The notes: a model not told the origin generated them from the letters alone. Positions 7,631 to 18,600 are shown, counted from the stretch's first letter. The stretch is 64,000 bases of DNA from Enterococcus thailandicus (GCF_001886265.1 NZ_JXLE01000001.1:62001-126000); one strand, 5' to 3'. Numbers and translations are program-made.

Positions 7631-10444
7631 TTGACAAAGCGTATTGACCGAATTTATCTCTATGTCAAAGAAAAAACCGCTCATTTAACAAAAGTAGAAG
7701 CAGATCAAGGAGTAACTACTCAAGAAATTGCTGAAATATTAGGAATTCAACGAACAAATAGCAGTAAAGATTTAAACCAGCTAGTTCGTGAAGGAAAATT
7801 AGTCAAGTCCGATGGCAGACCAGTCCGTTACATATATCAAAAGGCAGACGAATATCAAAAACCTGTAAGCAAGCACGTGGTTAGTTACAAAGAAGATGTT
7901 CTACCAGTTGAAGAACCAATCGTTCATATTGATACAAAAGATATTTTTTCCAAAATTATCGGTGAAAATGGCAGTATGAAAAATGCTGTTGAACAGGCGA
8001 AAGCTGCTATTTTATATCCACCTAGAGGATTAAATTGTTTAATTACGGGACCAACTGGTTCTGGAAAAACCTACTTTGCACATGCAATGTTTCATTTTGC
8101 CAAAGCAAATCATGTCATTGATGAAGAAAATGAATTGATTGTGTTTAATTGTGCCGATTATGCGAATAATCCAGAATTATTGATGAGTCATCTTTTTGGT
8201 TATACCAAAGGAGCATTTACTGGTGCGGCTGAAGAAAAAATGGGGATTATCGACCAGGCAGATGGCGGGATGCTCTTTTTAGATGAAATTCATCGCTTAC
8301 CACCAGAAGGACAAGAAATGATCTTTTATTTTATGGATCATGGAACTTATAGCCGATTGGGTGAGACGACAAAATCACATGAAGCAAATGTCCGGATCGT
8401 TGGCGCAACAACAGAAGACCCAGGTTCTTCTTTATTAGAAACTTTTGTGAGACGAATTCCAATCAACATTCAGTTGCCGTCTTTTGAAAAGCGACCTGCT
8501 AATGAAAAAGTCGATTTGGTAAAAATCATGATTGCTCACGAAGCGAATCGAATCCAACGAAAAATTTCTCTGACAGAAGATGTTGCCAAAGCCTTGATTG
8601 GTAGCGTTACTTATGGGAATATTGGACAATTGAAATCAAATATCCAATTGATTTGTGCGCGTGGATTCCTGAATCATATGAACTCACCCGAAATTTCGAT
8701 TACGGTTAGTGATTTAACTGAAGGAATTCGAAGTGGTCTGATCCAATTAGCCAGCAACCGAGTAGCAATGGCAGAGCTATCAAAAATTTTAGAACCGAAG
8801 CTAACAATCGTACCAAACGATGATGTGATGAAAATTCAATCAGATTCGTATGAATTACCTTATAACTTATACGATATTATTGGAGATAAAGCGGCTTTGT
8901 TGAAATCTGATGGCTTAGATCAAGAAGCAATCAACCATTTTATTTCGACAGATATCAATATTCATTTGAAATCTTTCTATAAAGATCATGGTTTTTCTTT
9001 CAATGCTGACAATAAGTTAGCTGAATTTGTTGATCCTAAAGTAATCGAAGTGACACATCAAATTTATAGTATGGTTAAGAACTCTTTACCTTATGAATTT
9101 CAACAGAATTTTATTTATGCAATGAGTTTGCATATCAGTTCATTTTTGAAAAAAATCAATTTAGGTGAAGAACGACATACCAATGATAATATTCGAGAAA
9201 TGACATTTGATTTTCCAGAAGAGTATGCTGTTGCAAAAGAAGTACGTAAATACATTGAAGAATATTTTCAAGTTCGTATTCCGGAAAGTGAAGATTATTA
9301 TTTGACGGTCTTGTTAGTTTCTTTAAGAGCCAATCAAGCTACTGGCCGAATCGGAGTGGTCGTTGCAGCTCACGGGAATAGCACAGCTAGTAGCATGGTT
9401 CAAGTGGTGAAACAACTTTTAGATGTTGATAATGTTCGAGCAGTCGATATGCCGTTGGACATGGATCCTAAAACTGCACTTAGTCGCATTGAACGAAATG
9501 TTCAAGAAGTTGATGAGGGAAGTGGGGTTGTGTTGTTGGTTGATATGGGGTCGTTGGCTTCATTCAATACCCAAATTCAACGAGATACAGGGGTTCCCAT
9601 TCGAACAGTCGACATGGTGACGACCTCATTAGTCTTAGAAACTGTTCGAAAAGTTTCTGTCCTAGGCACAGACTTAGATACGCTTTATGACTCCTTAAAA
9701 AACTTTCGTGGTTACGCGGCCGTTTCCCCTGCACCAGTTATTGAGAAGCCAGTCCAAGAGCAAAAAGCAATTTTAGCTATTTGTGCTTCGGGTGAAGGTA
9801 CGGCAAAAAGAATCAAAGAATTGATCGAACGTGCGGTAAGTAAGCGACAAGAAGCAGAACTGACGGTTTTAGCTTTGTCCATCGTTGAATTAGAAAAAGA
9901 ACTACCACGTATTCAAGCAGATTATCAAGTGATTGCTACAACGGGAATCACTGATCCTAAAATTGCAGCGCCATTTATTCCACTAGAACGATTCATTGAT
10001 CAAAATATCGAATTGATTTTAGATCAACTGTTGCTTGAAGCAGATTTAGAAGAAACACCAGATGTTTCTTTAACCGAGGAAACAGCGAAAGAAACCTGCG
10101 TGGAATTTATATCAGATAACTTTACGTTTATTAATGGAAGAAAGCTGATTGATCCTATTTGGGACTTTGCTGAGCATGTGACAGAAAGTATTGGACTGGC
10201 TAGTAGGGAATACGGTTTTAAAATCAATTTGGTCATGCACACCGCAGGAATGATCGAACGAATCGTATTAAATGAACCGCTAACTGCTGAGAAAGAAGAG
10301 CTGGATGAAACAGTTCAAGACCCATTTTATAGGATGCTTCAAAATTTAATTGTTCCATTGGAAGAAAGAGTGAATCTCAAGATTCCTTTAGTTGAAAGCT
10401 ATTATATTTTGCGCTTGATTCATAATCAGTTGGCCAAGGTGTAA
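7631..10444 (+). CDS. mptR: LevR/ManR-type sigma-54 activator of the mannose PTS
   Basis: The 937-residue protein matches the size and order of LevR/ManR. It has an N-terminal winged helix, an AAA+ sigma-54-interaction domain with Walker A GPTGSGKT (near 140) and the diagnostic GYTKGAFTGA loop (near 190), a first PRD domain, an EIIA-mannose-like domain with VVVAAHGNS (near 580), an EIIB-like segment and a C-terminal PRD. Such proteins activate RNA polymerase-sigma-54 at mannose PTS promoters. PTS phosphorylation tunes their activity. The TTG at 7631 is preferred because GGAAGGGG lies eight bases upstream and the resulting length fits the family; a TTG at 7604 has a weaker site. A textbook -24/-12 promoter lies just downstream, ahead of mptB. 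Confidence 0.93.
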   Translation: MTKRIDRIYLYVKEKTAHLTKVEADQGVTTQEIAEILGIQRTNSSKDLNQLVREGKLVKSDGRPVRYIYQKADEYQKPVSKHVVSYKEDVLPVEEPIVHIDTKDIFSKIIGENGSMKNAVEQAKAAILYPPRGLNCLITGPTGSGKTYFAHAMFHFAKANHVIDEENELIVFNCADYANNPELLMSHLFGYTKGAFTGAAEEKMGIIDQADGGMLFLDEIHRLPPEGQEMIFYFMDHGTYSRLGETTKSHEANVRIVGATTEDPGSSLLETFVRRIPINIQLPSFEKRPANEKVDLVKIMIAHEANRIQRKISLTEDVAKALIGSVTYGNIGQLKSNIQLICARGFLNHMNSPEISITVSDLTEGIRSGLIQLASNRVAMAELSKILEPKLTIVPNDDVMKIQSDSYELPYNLYDIIGDKAALLKSDGLDQEAINHFISTDINIHLKSFYKDHGFSFNADNKLAEFVDPKVIEVTHQIYSMVKNSLPYEFQQNFIYAMSLHISSFLKKINLGEERHTNDNIREMTFDFPEEYAVAKEVRKYIEEYFQVRIPESEDYYLTVLLVSLRANQATGRIGVVVAAHGNSTASSMVQVVKQLLDVDNVRAVDMPLDMDPKTALSRIERNVQEVDEGSGVVLLVDMGSLASFNTQIQRDTGVPIRTVDMVTTSLVLETVRKVSVLGTDLDTLYDSLKNFRGYAAVSPAPVIEKPVQEQKAILAICASGEGTAKRIKELIERAVSKRQEAELTVLALSIVELEKELPRIQADYQVIATTGITDPKIAAPFIPLERFIDQNIELILDQLLLEADLEETPDVSLTEETAKETCVEFISDNFTFINGRKLIDPIWDFAEHVTESIGLASREYGFKINLVMHTAGMIERIVLNEPLTAEKEELDETVQDPFYRMLQNLIVPLEERVNLKIPLVESYYILRLIHNQLAKV

Positions 10445-10454
10445 CACACTAAAT

Positions 10455-10509
10455 AAACAATACACAAAAAGGATACACTAAAAAAGTGTATCCTTTTTGT
10501 GTATTGTTT
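10455..10509. terminator. 25-bp perfect inverted repeat: mptR terminator and/or activator site
   Basis: Bases 10455-10479 are perfectly complementary to 10485-10509 around a 5-A loop. The hairpin begins 11 bases after the mptR stop and has T-rich stretches in the right arm, so it can act as a terminator. It also ends only 39 bases before the -24 element. LevR-type activators bind inverted repeats upstream of their promoters, so it could double as an enhancer. Confidence 0.75.
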
Positions 10510-10548
10510 AAAAAAGCTTAAAGAACCAGTAGTGTATTTTTTAAAAGT

Positions 10549-10563
10549 TGGCACGCTTCTTGC
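10549..10563 (+). promoter_or_regulatory. Sigma-54 (-24/-12) promoter of mptBACD
   Basis: TGGCACGCTTCTTGC matches the RpoN consensus TGGCAC-N5-TTGC with exact spacing; the GG and GC doublets are 12 bases apart. It lies between the activator gene and the PTS operon. The transcription start should be near 10575, about 75 bases before mptB. Confidence 0.93.
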
Positions 10564-10594
10564 TTTTATATAAGTGTGCTAGGAATTGGTTGCT

Positions 10595-10623
10595 TTCACA
10601 GAAATGATAGGGGTTTCTGTGAA
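10595..10623 (+). other. Hairpin in the mptB 5' leader
   Basis: TTCACAGAAA at 10595-10604 pairs perfectly with TTTCTGTGAA at 10614-10623 around a 9-base loop. It sits in the expected leader mRNA, ending just before the ribosome-binding site at 10638. It may stabilise the transcript or tune translation. Confidence 0.5.
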
Positions 10624-10649
10624 GTAGTTTGAAAAAAGGAGTTTTGAAG

Positions 10650-11141
10650 ATGGATATTCGATTAGCGCGTATAGATGATCGTTTAATCCACGGACAAGTT
10701 GCGACGGCTTGGTCAAAATCGACTGGTGTTGAACGAATCATTGTGGTCAGCGATATGGTGGCAAAAGATGATTTGAGAAAGTTTCTGTTAAAAGAGGCTG
10801 CACCGCCAGGAATTCATGCGAACGTTATAACCGTTCAAAAGATGATTCAAGTTTATCAAAGTGGATTATTAGCAAATGCGAAAGTAATGCTGTTGTTCAC
10901 CAACCCTCAGGATGTAGAAGCAATTGTTCGCTGTGGTGTACAGCTCAGCTCATTAAATATTGGCGGTATGAGTTTTACTGATGGTAAAACAATGATTACT
11001 AATTTTGTTTCAGTAAATCAGCGCGATATAGAAGCTTTTAACTATTTGGATAGTCAAAAAGTAGAGTTAGAGATTCGCAAAGTACCTGCAGACAGAAAAG
11101 TTCTTTTGATGGAGCTACTAGCAAAAGCAAAAAAGGCATAG
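10650..11141 (+). CDS. mptB: Mannose-family PTS EIIB component
   Basis: The 163-residue protein begins [21 protein letters not shown]; the His at position 14 in RLIHGQV is the phosphorylation site of EIIB-man. It would pass phosphate from EIIA to the sugar during uptake by the membrane EIIC/EIID pair. The ATG at 10650 is chosen because GGAG lies eight bases upstream. It is the first gene after the sigma-54 promoter. A free EIIB ahead of a fused EIIAB is the arrangement known for enterococcal mptBACD. Confidence 0.93.
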   Translation: MDIRLARIDDRLIHGQVATAWSKSTGVERIIVVSDMVAKDDLRKFLLKEAAPPGIHANVITVQKMIQVYQSGLLANAKVMLLFTNPQDVEAIVRCGVQLSSLNIGGMSFTDGKTMITNFVSVNQRDIEAFNYLDSQKVELEIRKVPADRKVLLMELLAKAKKA

Positions 11142-11238
11142 TTGGATGTTGTGGTCGGTCAAACAATCTGTTGTAATGGTTAGCAATTATTTTTAATTTT
11201 GATTTTTGTTACAACAAAAAGAAATAGGAGGTATAAGT

Positions 11239-12204
11239 ATGGTAGGAATTATCCTAGCAAGTCACGGACAGTTTGCTGAAGGAATCTTACAGTCTGGTTC
11301 AATGATCTTTGGCGAACAAGAAAACGTTAAAGCAGTTATTTTGAAACCAAGCGAAGGTCCAGATGACTTGAGAGCCAAGTTAGAAGAGGCTGTTGCTTCT
11401 TTTGACAATCAAGACGAAGTGTTATTCTTAGTTGATTTATGGGGTGGTACTCCATTCAATCAAGCAAATACATTGTTTGAAGAACACAAAGACAAATGGG
11501 CAATCGTCAGTGGTTTGAACTTGCCAATGTTAATTGAAGCATATGCTTCTCGTTTTTCAATGGAATCTGCGCAAGAAATTGCAGCACATATCATTGAAAC
11601 TGCAAAAGAAGGTGTGAAGGTTAAACCTGAAGAGTTGGAACCAGAAGAAGCACCAAAAGCTGAAGTACAGCAATCTGCATCTGGAACTCCAGGTAAGTTT
11701 AGTTATGTTTTAGCTCGTGTTGATTCACGTTTACTTCATGGACAAGTTGCAACAGCTTGGACAAAGACAACAAACCCAACTCGTATTATTGTTGTTTCTG
11801 ATGCAGTGGCTAAAGACGAACTTCGTAAAAAATTGATTCAACAAGCTGCTCCTCCAGGTGTAAAAGCTCATGTTGTTCCAATTGAACAAATGATCAAGTT
11901 AGCTAAAGATGACCAACACTTTGGTGGACAACGTGCTTTACTTTTATTCGAAAACCCACAAGATGTTTTAAGAGCGGTTGAAGGTGGCGTACCATTAGAA
12001 ACAGTTAACGTTGGTTCTATGGCTCATTCACCAGGTAAAGTGCAACCAAATAAAGTATTGGCATTTAGTCAAGATGATATTGATACTTTCCGTAAACTTG
12101 AAGACGCTGGCGTCAAATTTGATGTACGTAAAGTACCAAATGATTCAAAAGGAAACATGGATGAAATCTTGAAAAAAGCACAAGAAGAACTAAACAAAAA
12201 ATAA
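11239..12204 (+). CDS. mptA: Mannose-family PTS EIIAB component
   Basis: The 321-residue fusion has an EIIA domain at 1-130 ([13 protein letters not shown], His9 the phospho-acceptor, and [12 protein letters not shown]) and a linker rich in Glu, Ala and Pro near 130-155. An EIIB domain follows, with a second active His in [16 protein letters not shown]. It is the soluble phosphate carrier for the glucose/mannose permease. The ATG at 11239 follows AGGAGG; an upstream in-frame TTG lacks a site. Confidence 0.95.
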   Translation: MVGIILASHGQFAEGILQSGSMIFGEQENVKAVILKPSEGPDDLRAKLEEAVASFDNQDEVLFLVDLWGGTPFNQANTLFEEHKDKWAIVSGLNLPMLIEAYASRFSMESAQEIAAHIIETAKEGVKVKPEELEPEEAPKAEVQQSASGTPGKFSYVLARVDSRLLHGQVATAWTKTTNPTRIIVVSDAVAKDELRKKLIQQAAPPGVKAHVVPIEQMIKLAKDDQHFGGQRALLLFENPQDVLRAVEGGVPLETVNVGSMAHSPGKVQPNKVLAFSQDDIDTFRKLEDAGVKFDVRKVPNDSKGNMDEILKKAQEELNKK

Positions 12205-12252
12205 TAAACAAGCATAGTTTTAACTATCAGAGAAAAATGGAGGCTTAACATC

Positions 12253-13062
12253 ATGGAATTAAACTTTATTCAAATGATATTAGTCGTTATCGTAGCATTT
12301 TTGGCTGGTATGGAAGGAATTCTTGATGAATTTCATTTCCATCAACCAGTAATCGCATGTACGTTAATCGGCTTAGTTACTGGGAACTTAATACCTTGCC
12401 TTATTTTAGGTGGTACTTTACAAATGATCGCTCTTGGTTGGGCAAATATCGGCGCTGCTGTAGCTCCCGATGCTGCTTTAGCATCTGTTGCATCTGCAAT
12501 TATTTTAGTATTAGGTGGTCAAGGAAGAGCTGGGGTTTCTTCAGCTATCGCGATCGCTGTACCTCTAGCTGTAGCTGGTCTATTATTAACAATTATCTGT
12601 CGTACAATCGCAACGGCTTTCGTTCACTTGATGGATGCTGCTGCTAAAGAAGGTAACTTCAGAAAAGTTGAATTATGGCATATTGTAGCAATTTGTATGC
12701 AAGGTATTCGTATTGCGATTCCAGCTGCTTTGATCTTGGCAATCGGTGAAGGCCCTGTGAAAGGCTTACTTGAATCTATGCCAGTTTGGTTAACAGACGG
12801 TTTAGCAATCGGTGGTGGTATGGTTGTAGCTGTAGGTTATGCAATGGTTATCAACATGATGGCTACAAAAGAAGTATGGCCATTCTTTGCAATTGGTTTT
12901 GTATTGGCAACTGTTTCTGAAATTACTCTTATCGGACTTGGTGCAATCGGTGTAGCTCTTGCTCTTATCTACTTAGCCCTTTCTAAACAAGGCGGCGGTT
13001 CAGGTAACGGCGGTGGCTCAAATACTGGTGACCCACTAGGCGATATCATAGATAACTACTAA
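12253..13062 (+). CDS. mptC: Mannose-family PTS EIIC membrane component
   Basis: The 269-residue integral membrane protein opens MELNFIQMILVVIVAFLAGMEGILDEFHFHQPVIACTLIGLVTGN, the family signature, and has about seven hydrophobic segments. The C-terminus is a Gly-rich hydrophilic tail. With EIID it forms the sugar channel. In Listeria, lactococci and enterococci these two proteins are also the receptor for class IIa bacteriocins. AGAAAAATGGAGGC precedes the ATG. Confidence 0.95.
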   Translation: MELNFIQMILVVIVAFLAGMEGILDEFHFHQPVIACTLIGLVTGNLIPCLILGGTLQMIALGWANIGAAVAPDAALASVASAIILVLGGQGRAGVSSAIAIAVPLAVAGLLLTIICRTIATAFVHLMDAAAKEGNFRKVELWHIVAICMQGIRIAIPAALILAIGEGPVKGLLESMPVWLTDGLAIGGGMVVAVGYAMVINMMATKEVWPFFAIGFVLATVSEITLIGLGAIGVALALIYLALSKQGGGSGNGGGSNTGDPLGDIIDNY

Positions 13063-13079
13063 AGGAGGCGTACACGAAA

Positions 13080-13994
13080 ATGGCAGAAGAAAGAATTCAA
13101 TTATCGAAAAAAGATCGTATTTCTGTTTGGTGGCGTTCAACTTTCATCCAAGGATCATGGAACTACGAACGTATGCAAAATGGTGGCTGGGCTTTCTCAA
13201 TGATTCCAGCAATCAAAAAATTATATAAAACAAAAGAAGACCGTGCAGCTGCACTAGAACGTCACTTGGAGTTCTTTAATACTCACCCATATGTAGCTTC
13301 ACCAATTCTAGGGGTTACATTGGCACTTGAAGAAGAACGTGCAAATGGTGCACCTGTTGACGATGTAACAATTCAAGGGGTTAAGGTTGGTATGATGGGA
13401 CCTTTAGCTGGTATCGGAGATCCAGTTTTCTGGTTCACAGTGAAACCAATCCTTGGCGCATTAGCAGCTTCTCTTGCAATGAGTGGTAATATCTTAGGTC
13501 CAATCATCTATTTCTTAGGTTGGAATATTATTCGTATGGCTTTCATGTGGTACACACAGGAATTCGGCTACAAAGCTGGTTCAAAAATCACGGAAGATTT
13601 ATCTGGTGGATTACTACAAGACATCACTAAAGGTGCTTCAATTCTGGGGATGTTTATCTTGGGTTCATTAGTTAACCGTTGGGTATCAATCAGCTTTGCG
13701 CCTACAGTATCTACAGTAAAACTTGATAAAGGTGCATACATCGAGTGGGACAAATTACCTGCTGGTGCTGAAGGAATTAAATCTGCTTTGGAACAACAAG
13801 CAGCAGGTTTATCTTTAACTTCTTCTAAAGTTACTACATTACAAGACAACTTAGACAGCTTGATCCCTGGTCTTGCTGCACTATGTTTAACATTGTTCTG
13901 TATGTGGTTACTTAAGAAAAAAGTATCACCTATCATCATTATCCTTGGATTATTCGTGGTTGGTATTGTCTTCCACTTAATCGGATTGATGTAA
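13080..13994 (+). CDS. mptD: Mannose-family PTS EIID membrane component
   Basis: The 304-residue EIID has the conserved N-terminal stretch (FIQGSWNYERMQNGGWAFSMIPAIKKLY), the GPLAGIGDPVFWFT loop and a C-terminal transmembrane anchor (VSPIIIILGLFVVGIVFHLIGLM). It completes the permease with EIIC. A GGAGG site lies between it and mptC. In related operons manO follows directly; here a terminator and the NRPS operon come next. Confidence 0.95.
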   Translation: MAEERIQLSKKDRISVWWRSTFIQGSWNYERMQNGGWAFSMIPAIKKLYKTKEDRAAALERHLEFFNTHPYVASPILGVTLALEEERANGAPVDDVTIQGVKVGMMGPLAGIGDPVFWFTVKPILGALAASLAMSGNILGPIIYFLGWNIIRMAFMWYTQEFGYKAGSKITEDLSGGLLQDITKGASILGMFILGSLVNRWVSISFAPTVSTVKLDKGAYIEWDKLPAGAEGIKSALEQQAAGLSLTSSKVTTLQDNLDSLIPGLAALCLTLFCMWLLKKKVSPIIIILGLFVVGIVFHLIGLM

Positions 13995-14007
13995 AAATTA
14001 TAATCAG

Positions 14008-14046
14008 ATAGTCTGAGCTCATTTTGAGCTTCAGACTATTTTTTTT
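14008..14046 (+). terminator. Terminator/attenuator between mptD and the NRPS operon
   Basis: ATAGTCTGAGCTC at 14008-14020 pairs with GAGCTTCAGACTAT at 14026-14039, with one bulged T, and eight T follow. The NRPS ribosome-binding site begins in the next bases (GGGAGG). Transcription that passes this point would continue into the NRPS genes. Confidence 0.8.
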
Positions 14047-14063
14047 AGGGAGGTAGCGTTATT

Positions 14064-15698
14064 ATGACCGATAGTTTAGTTAAAATGTTTGAAAAACAAG
14101 TTGTGAAAAGTCCGAATGCAATAGCTGTTGAATTTAAGAATGAATCAATGAGCTACAAAGAGTTAAATGAGAAAGCAAATATTGTAGCTCATTACTTAGT
14201 GACAGAAAAAAAGATCAAAGTTGGCGACATTATTCCTTTATTGTTGGAAAGAAATGAGAATATTATTGTCGCAATGTTAGCAGTTTTGAAAGCGGGTGCA
14301 GCATACACAGCACTATCTAAACAGTATCCAGAAGCTAGAATTGATTTTGTACGAAAACAAACGAAGGCCAAACTGCTGATTGATGATGAATTTATGAATC
14401 AAAAATTTGAACAAAATTCAACTAATCTGGATATTCTAGTCAATGAAAATGAAAAAGCGTATTTGGTTTATACTTCAGGAACTACAGGAAATCCAAAAGG
14501 AGTAGTTCACACGCATAAGAGTGTTTTAAATCATATCAAGGCGTATGCTGAGTTTTTAGCTATCAAAACTGCTGCACCACTTAATATGCTCTTTTTGGTT
14601 AACTATGTTTTTTCAGTTGCAACAACTCAGATTTATACAGCATTGTTCAATGGACATAAACTGGTTATCTCTGAGCCAAACTGTTTGGAAGATATCGATA
14701 CATTTTCACAATATATTGAGAAAAAAAGAATTAATTATTTTCAAAGTACACCATCACTCGCAGATAGCTTAGACTTTTCAAAATTATCTCAACTAAAAGC
14801 TGTAGCCGTGGCAGGCGAAAAACTACCACCCAGTCTTGTCAAAAACGCGAAAATAAATAAAGTGAAGCTTATTAATGTATACGGGCAATCAGAATTTCAT
14901 TCTGTGACTGCTAAGGTTATTGATTCGCTAAAAGACATCAATAATATTGGCGCTACGTTAACGAATATGACTACTTATGTATTAGATGAGTCGTTTAACG
15001 AAGTAGAAGTTGGCGAAATTGGTGAAATTTGTGTTGCAGGTGATCAATTAGCCAAAGAATATTTAAATTTAGATGAAGAAACGAAAAAGCATTTTGTAGT
15101 GAATCCGTTTGGTGAAGGAAGATTGTGTAAAACTGGTGATTTAGTGAAAAAATTGACTAACCATGAATATGAATTTGTGGGGAGAAATGATTTTCAATTA
15201 AATATTAATGGAATTAGAACTGAACCGGGGGAAATCGAAGCTCAAATCAATAAAGTAGAAGGAATCAGTAATTCGGTAGTAGTAGGTTATAAAAACCAAT
15301 TTATTCTTGCCTATTATGTAAGTGATGAACGAATTGATGAACAACAAATAAAAAAAGTCGTTAATATGGGTGTACCTGAATATATGCAACCTCATGCTTA
15401 TGTCTGGCTTCAAAAGCTACCTTTAAATGATAATGGAAAACTAGATAGGAAAAAATTACCGGAAGTAACTATTGCCAGAAAAAATTTTGTAGCGCCAATA
15501 AATCAGCATGAAAAAATCTTAGTTAGCTTAATTGAAAAATTATTAAAAGTTGAAAAAGTCAGTGTATTAGATAACTTTTTTGAGCTTGGTGGTACTTCAT
15601 TGCAAGCAATCAAGTTGTCTAATCAACTAATGAATCAAACAAATAAAAAAATATCTACAAAATTAATTTTAAGTACGGATAGTATTCAAGAGTTAGCG
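14064..15698 (+). other. NRPS module 1: A1-PCP1 (no C domain; atypical pocket)
   Basis: The A domain keeps the ATP-binding YTSGTTGNPKG loop, KTGDL and the NGK lysine, so it should be active. By eye the ten pocket residues are S-V-T-Q-A-A-V-S-V-K. The first should be Asp for an alpha-amino acid and is Ser here, and core A5 reads YGQSE rather than YGPTE. The substrate may be a beta-amino, hydroxy, keto or plain carboxylic acid. The carrier motif is FELGGTSLQA, with the Ser at 512. Boundaries are approximate. Confidence 0.8.
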
Positions 15699-18600
15699 GC
15701 TACTATTGCTGCTCAAAATTCAGTGAAAGAAATCCCACTAGTACAAATTAATACTACAGAAACATTCATGAGCCCAGCTCAAAGAAGGATGTTTGTTTTC
15801 TATCAACTAAATAAAAAACAAACGAAGTATAATGAACAAACAATTTTAGATTTTAATGGATATGTAAACATTAACAAATTAAAGAAAGCGCTATCTTTAT
15901 TAATGGATAAGCATGAAACACTAAGAACTCGATTTCTTACAAAAGATGGAAAGTATATCCAAGAAATTATGCAAGAAGGGATACTTGATTTTAAGATTAT
16001 TCCTTTTGTCTCGGATTTCGAGTCATTGGTTATACCTTTCAACTTAGAAGAAGGACATACGATGCGTGTTCGCTTGTTAAGAGGAGATAACAATGATTCT
16101 TTATTTATAGATAAGCATCATATTATTACAGATGGAACCAGTGAAGAAATTTTTTATAAAGAATTATCAGAAGCTTATGAAAATGAAAGCCTATCAATGC
16201 CTGCATATCATTATAAAGATTACAGTAATTGGTTTAATCAACAAGATGTAGTCAACGAAGCTGAATGGTGGAGAAACTATTTAGAAGGATATCAAAGATT
16301 AGAGTTGGCAACTGATTATCAATACCAGAAGAATCTCTTATCAATTGGACAAACAGAAATATTTACATTTGATGAAAAATTATTGAGTGAATTGAGAGCA
16401 TTCTCGAAAAAAAATAAAGTAAGTGAATATGTTGTTTTATTTACGACTATTTGCTTCTTACTATCTAAAATATATTATTCAAAAGACTTTATTCTAGGCA
16501 CAGTTGCTAATGGCAGAGTGCATGAGAAAACAGAAGATATGTTAGGAATGTTTGTTAATACGTTACCAATTAGAGTAAGTATTGATCAGAATCAAAGTAC
16601 AGTTGAATTTTTACAAAAGATGAATGAAAATATTTTGTCTGCAGTTTCGAATCAAAATTATCAATTTGAAGAAATTGCGAAAGATTTAAATGTAGCAACT
16701 GATGGGAGAAATCCATTTTTTGACTGTATGTACGTTTACCAGCAAAGAGATTCTCAAGAATATTTTTCTGGTGAAGCCAAAAGAAATCCATACAAAACTT
16801 CAGCGCCTAAATTTCATTTAACTTTTGAAGTAGAAGATTATGGATCGGCAATGTCTTTATACTTGAATTACGATACTTCTCTTTTCAAGAAATCTACGAT
16901 TGCTAGATTAGGTAATCAATTTTTCAGATTATTAGAATCGTACTTACATTCTGAAAATAAACGATTAAAAGATGTGACTCTTGTTTCCAAAGAAGAGCAA
17001 GAAAAACTAATTCAACATACCCAGGTTTCGCCTAAACCAAATGTCATTCATTTGATAGAAGAACAAGTCGATATCCATCCAGATAGTATTGGACTGCGGT
17101 TTGAGAACAAATCATTGACCTATCTAGAATTAGATAATGAAGTGAACCGAGTAGCGAACTACTTGCTCAGTGAGTATCAAGTTGGTTCGGAGCAAAAAAT
17201 TCCTTTATTGCTTCAACGATCTGAAAAAATGATTATTGCTATTTTAGCTGTTTTAAAAACAGGAGCTGCTTATGTTCCAATTAGTCCAAAATATCCACAA
17301 GAGCGGATTGATTACATTATTGAAACCTGTAAATCAAGCTTCATTATTGATGATCAATTTATGCATCAAGACTTTCCTAATAACACAGCTCGTCCAAATC
17401 AACGTATAAATGCAAATGATTTAGCTTATATTATTTTTACCTCTGGAACTACAGGAAAGCCTAAAGGAGTAATGGTCGAACATGGAAACCTAAGTAATTT
17501 TGTGGTAGAAGTTCCAAAAATGGAACATTCAGGAATGAAATCAGGAATGATTAATGGGGCTTTCTTTGAATATGTGTTTGATGCATCTATTCATGATTTG
17601 ATACGTCCATTTACAATGGGTGAAAGTGTCGTGATGCTTGATACGAATCTAATTTATGATATTGATCGCTTTATTAAAACCTTGAATCATTATCATGTAG
17701 AGGCAATCGGTATGACACCATCGTTAGCTGGCAAGATTGATCTTAATTTAGTTCCAAGTATGAAAGTTATTCATTGTGGTGGTGAGTCCATTACCTTAGA
17801 AGTGATTGAAAAGTATGCCAAAACAGGCATACAAATAAATAATTGTTATGGACCAACGGAAACGACTGTTTTGAGTTTTGTAAATAATGATACAAAGGAC
17901 CTTTCTATTGGTAAGCCGATAGGCGGGGTAAAACCTTATGTATTAGATGATAATCAAAAACTACTTCCAGCTGGTGCTGTAGGTAATCTCTATATAGGGG
18001 GAAATCAGGTAACTAGAGGCTACATTAATCAATTAGATGAAACGAATCAGCGATATATTATGAATCCTTTTGGAACAGGAATTTTATATAACACTGGAGA
18101 CCTTGTTCGTCAATTGGAAGATGGGTCATATCAATACTATGGTAGAAAAGACCAACAAATCAAGATTAGAGGATTCAGAATTGAGTTGCCAGAAATTGAA
18201 AAGCATCTAAAAGAAGTAAAAAAAATCAAACAAGTTGCAATAGTAGTAAGCAAAGATAATTTGATTGCTTACTATACTGCTGATGAAGTATTGGACGCAA
18301 TGTTGTTGAGAAGAAAAGTTAGTGAAACGCTTCCAGATTATATGGTACCGGCAGCTTATATTCGAATTTCTGACATACCTTTAACAATTAATGGAAAAAT
18401 AGATAGTAGTAAACTACCAGTTCCAAAGTATGAAGAAGAATATATTGAACCTAAGACAGCCAGAGAAGCCGAGATTGCTCAAGCGTTTTGTGAAGTATTA
18501 GAGATACCAAGAGCTTCCGTATGTACTGACTTTTTTAGAATGGGCGGGAATTCGATTGCAGCTATTTCATTAGCGAACCTAATTGATTTACCTGTGAAAG

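Noticed and set aside
13999-14004. TATAAT just after the mptD stop as an NRPS promoter
   Set aside because: There is no -35 at usable spacing and no extended -10. Transcription from it would begin in the terminator hairpin. It is kept only as a remote possibility.
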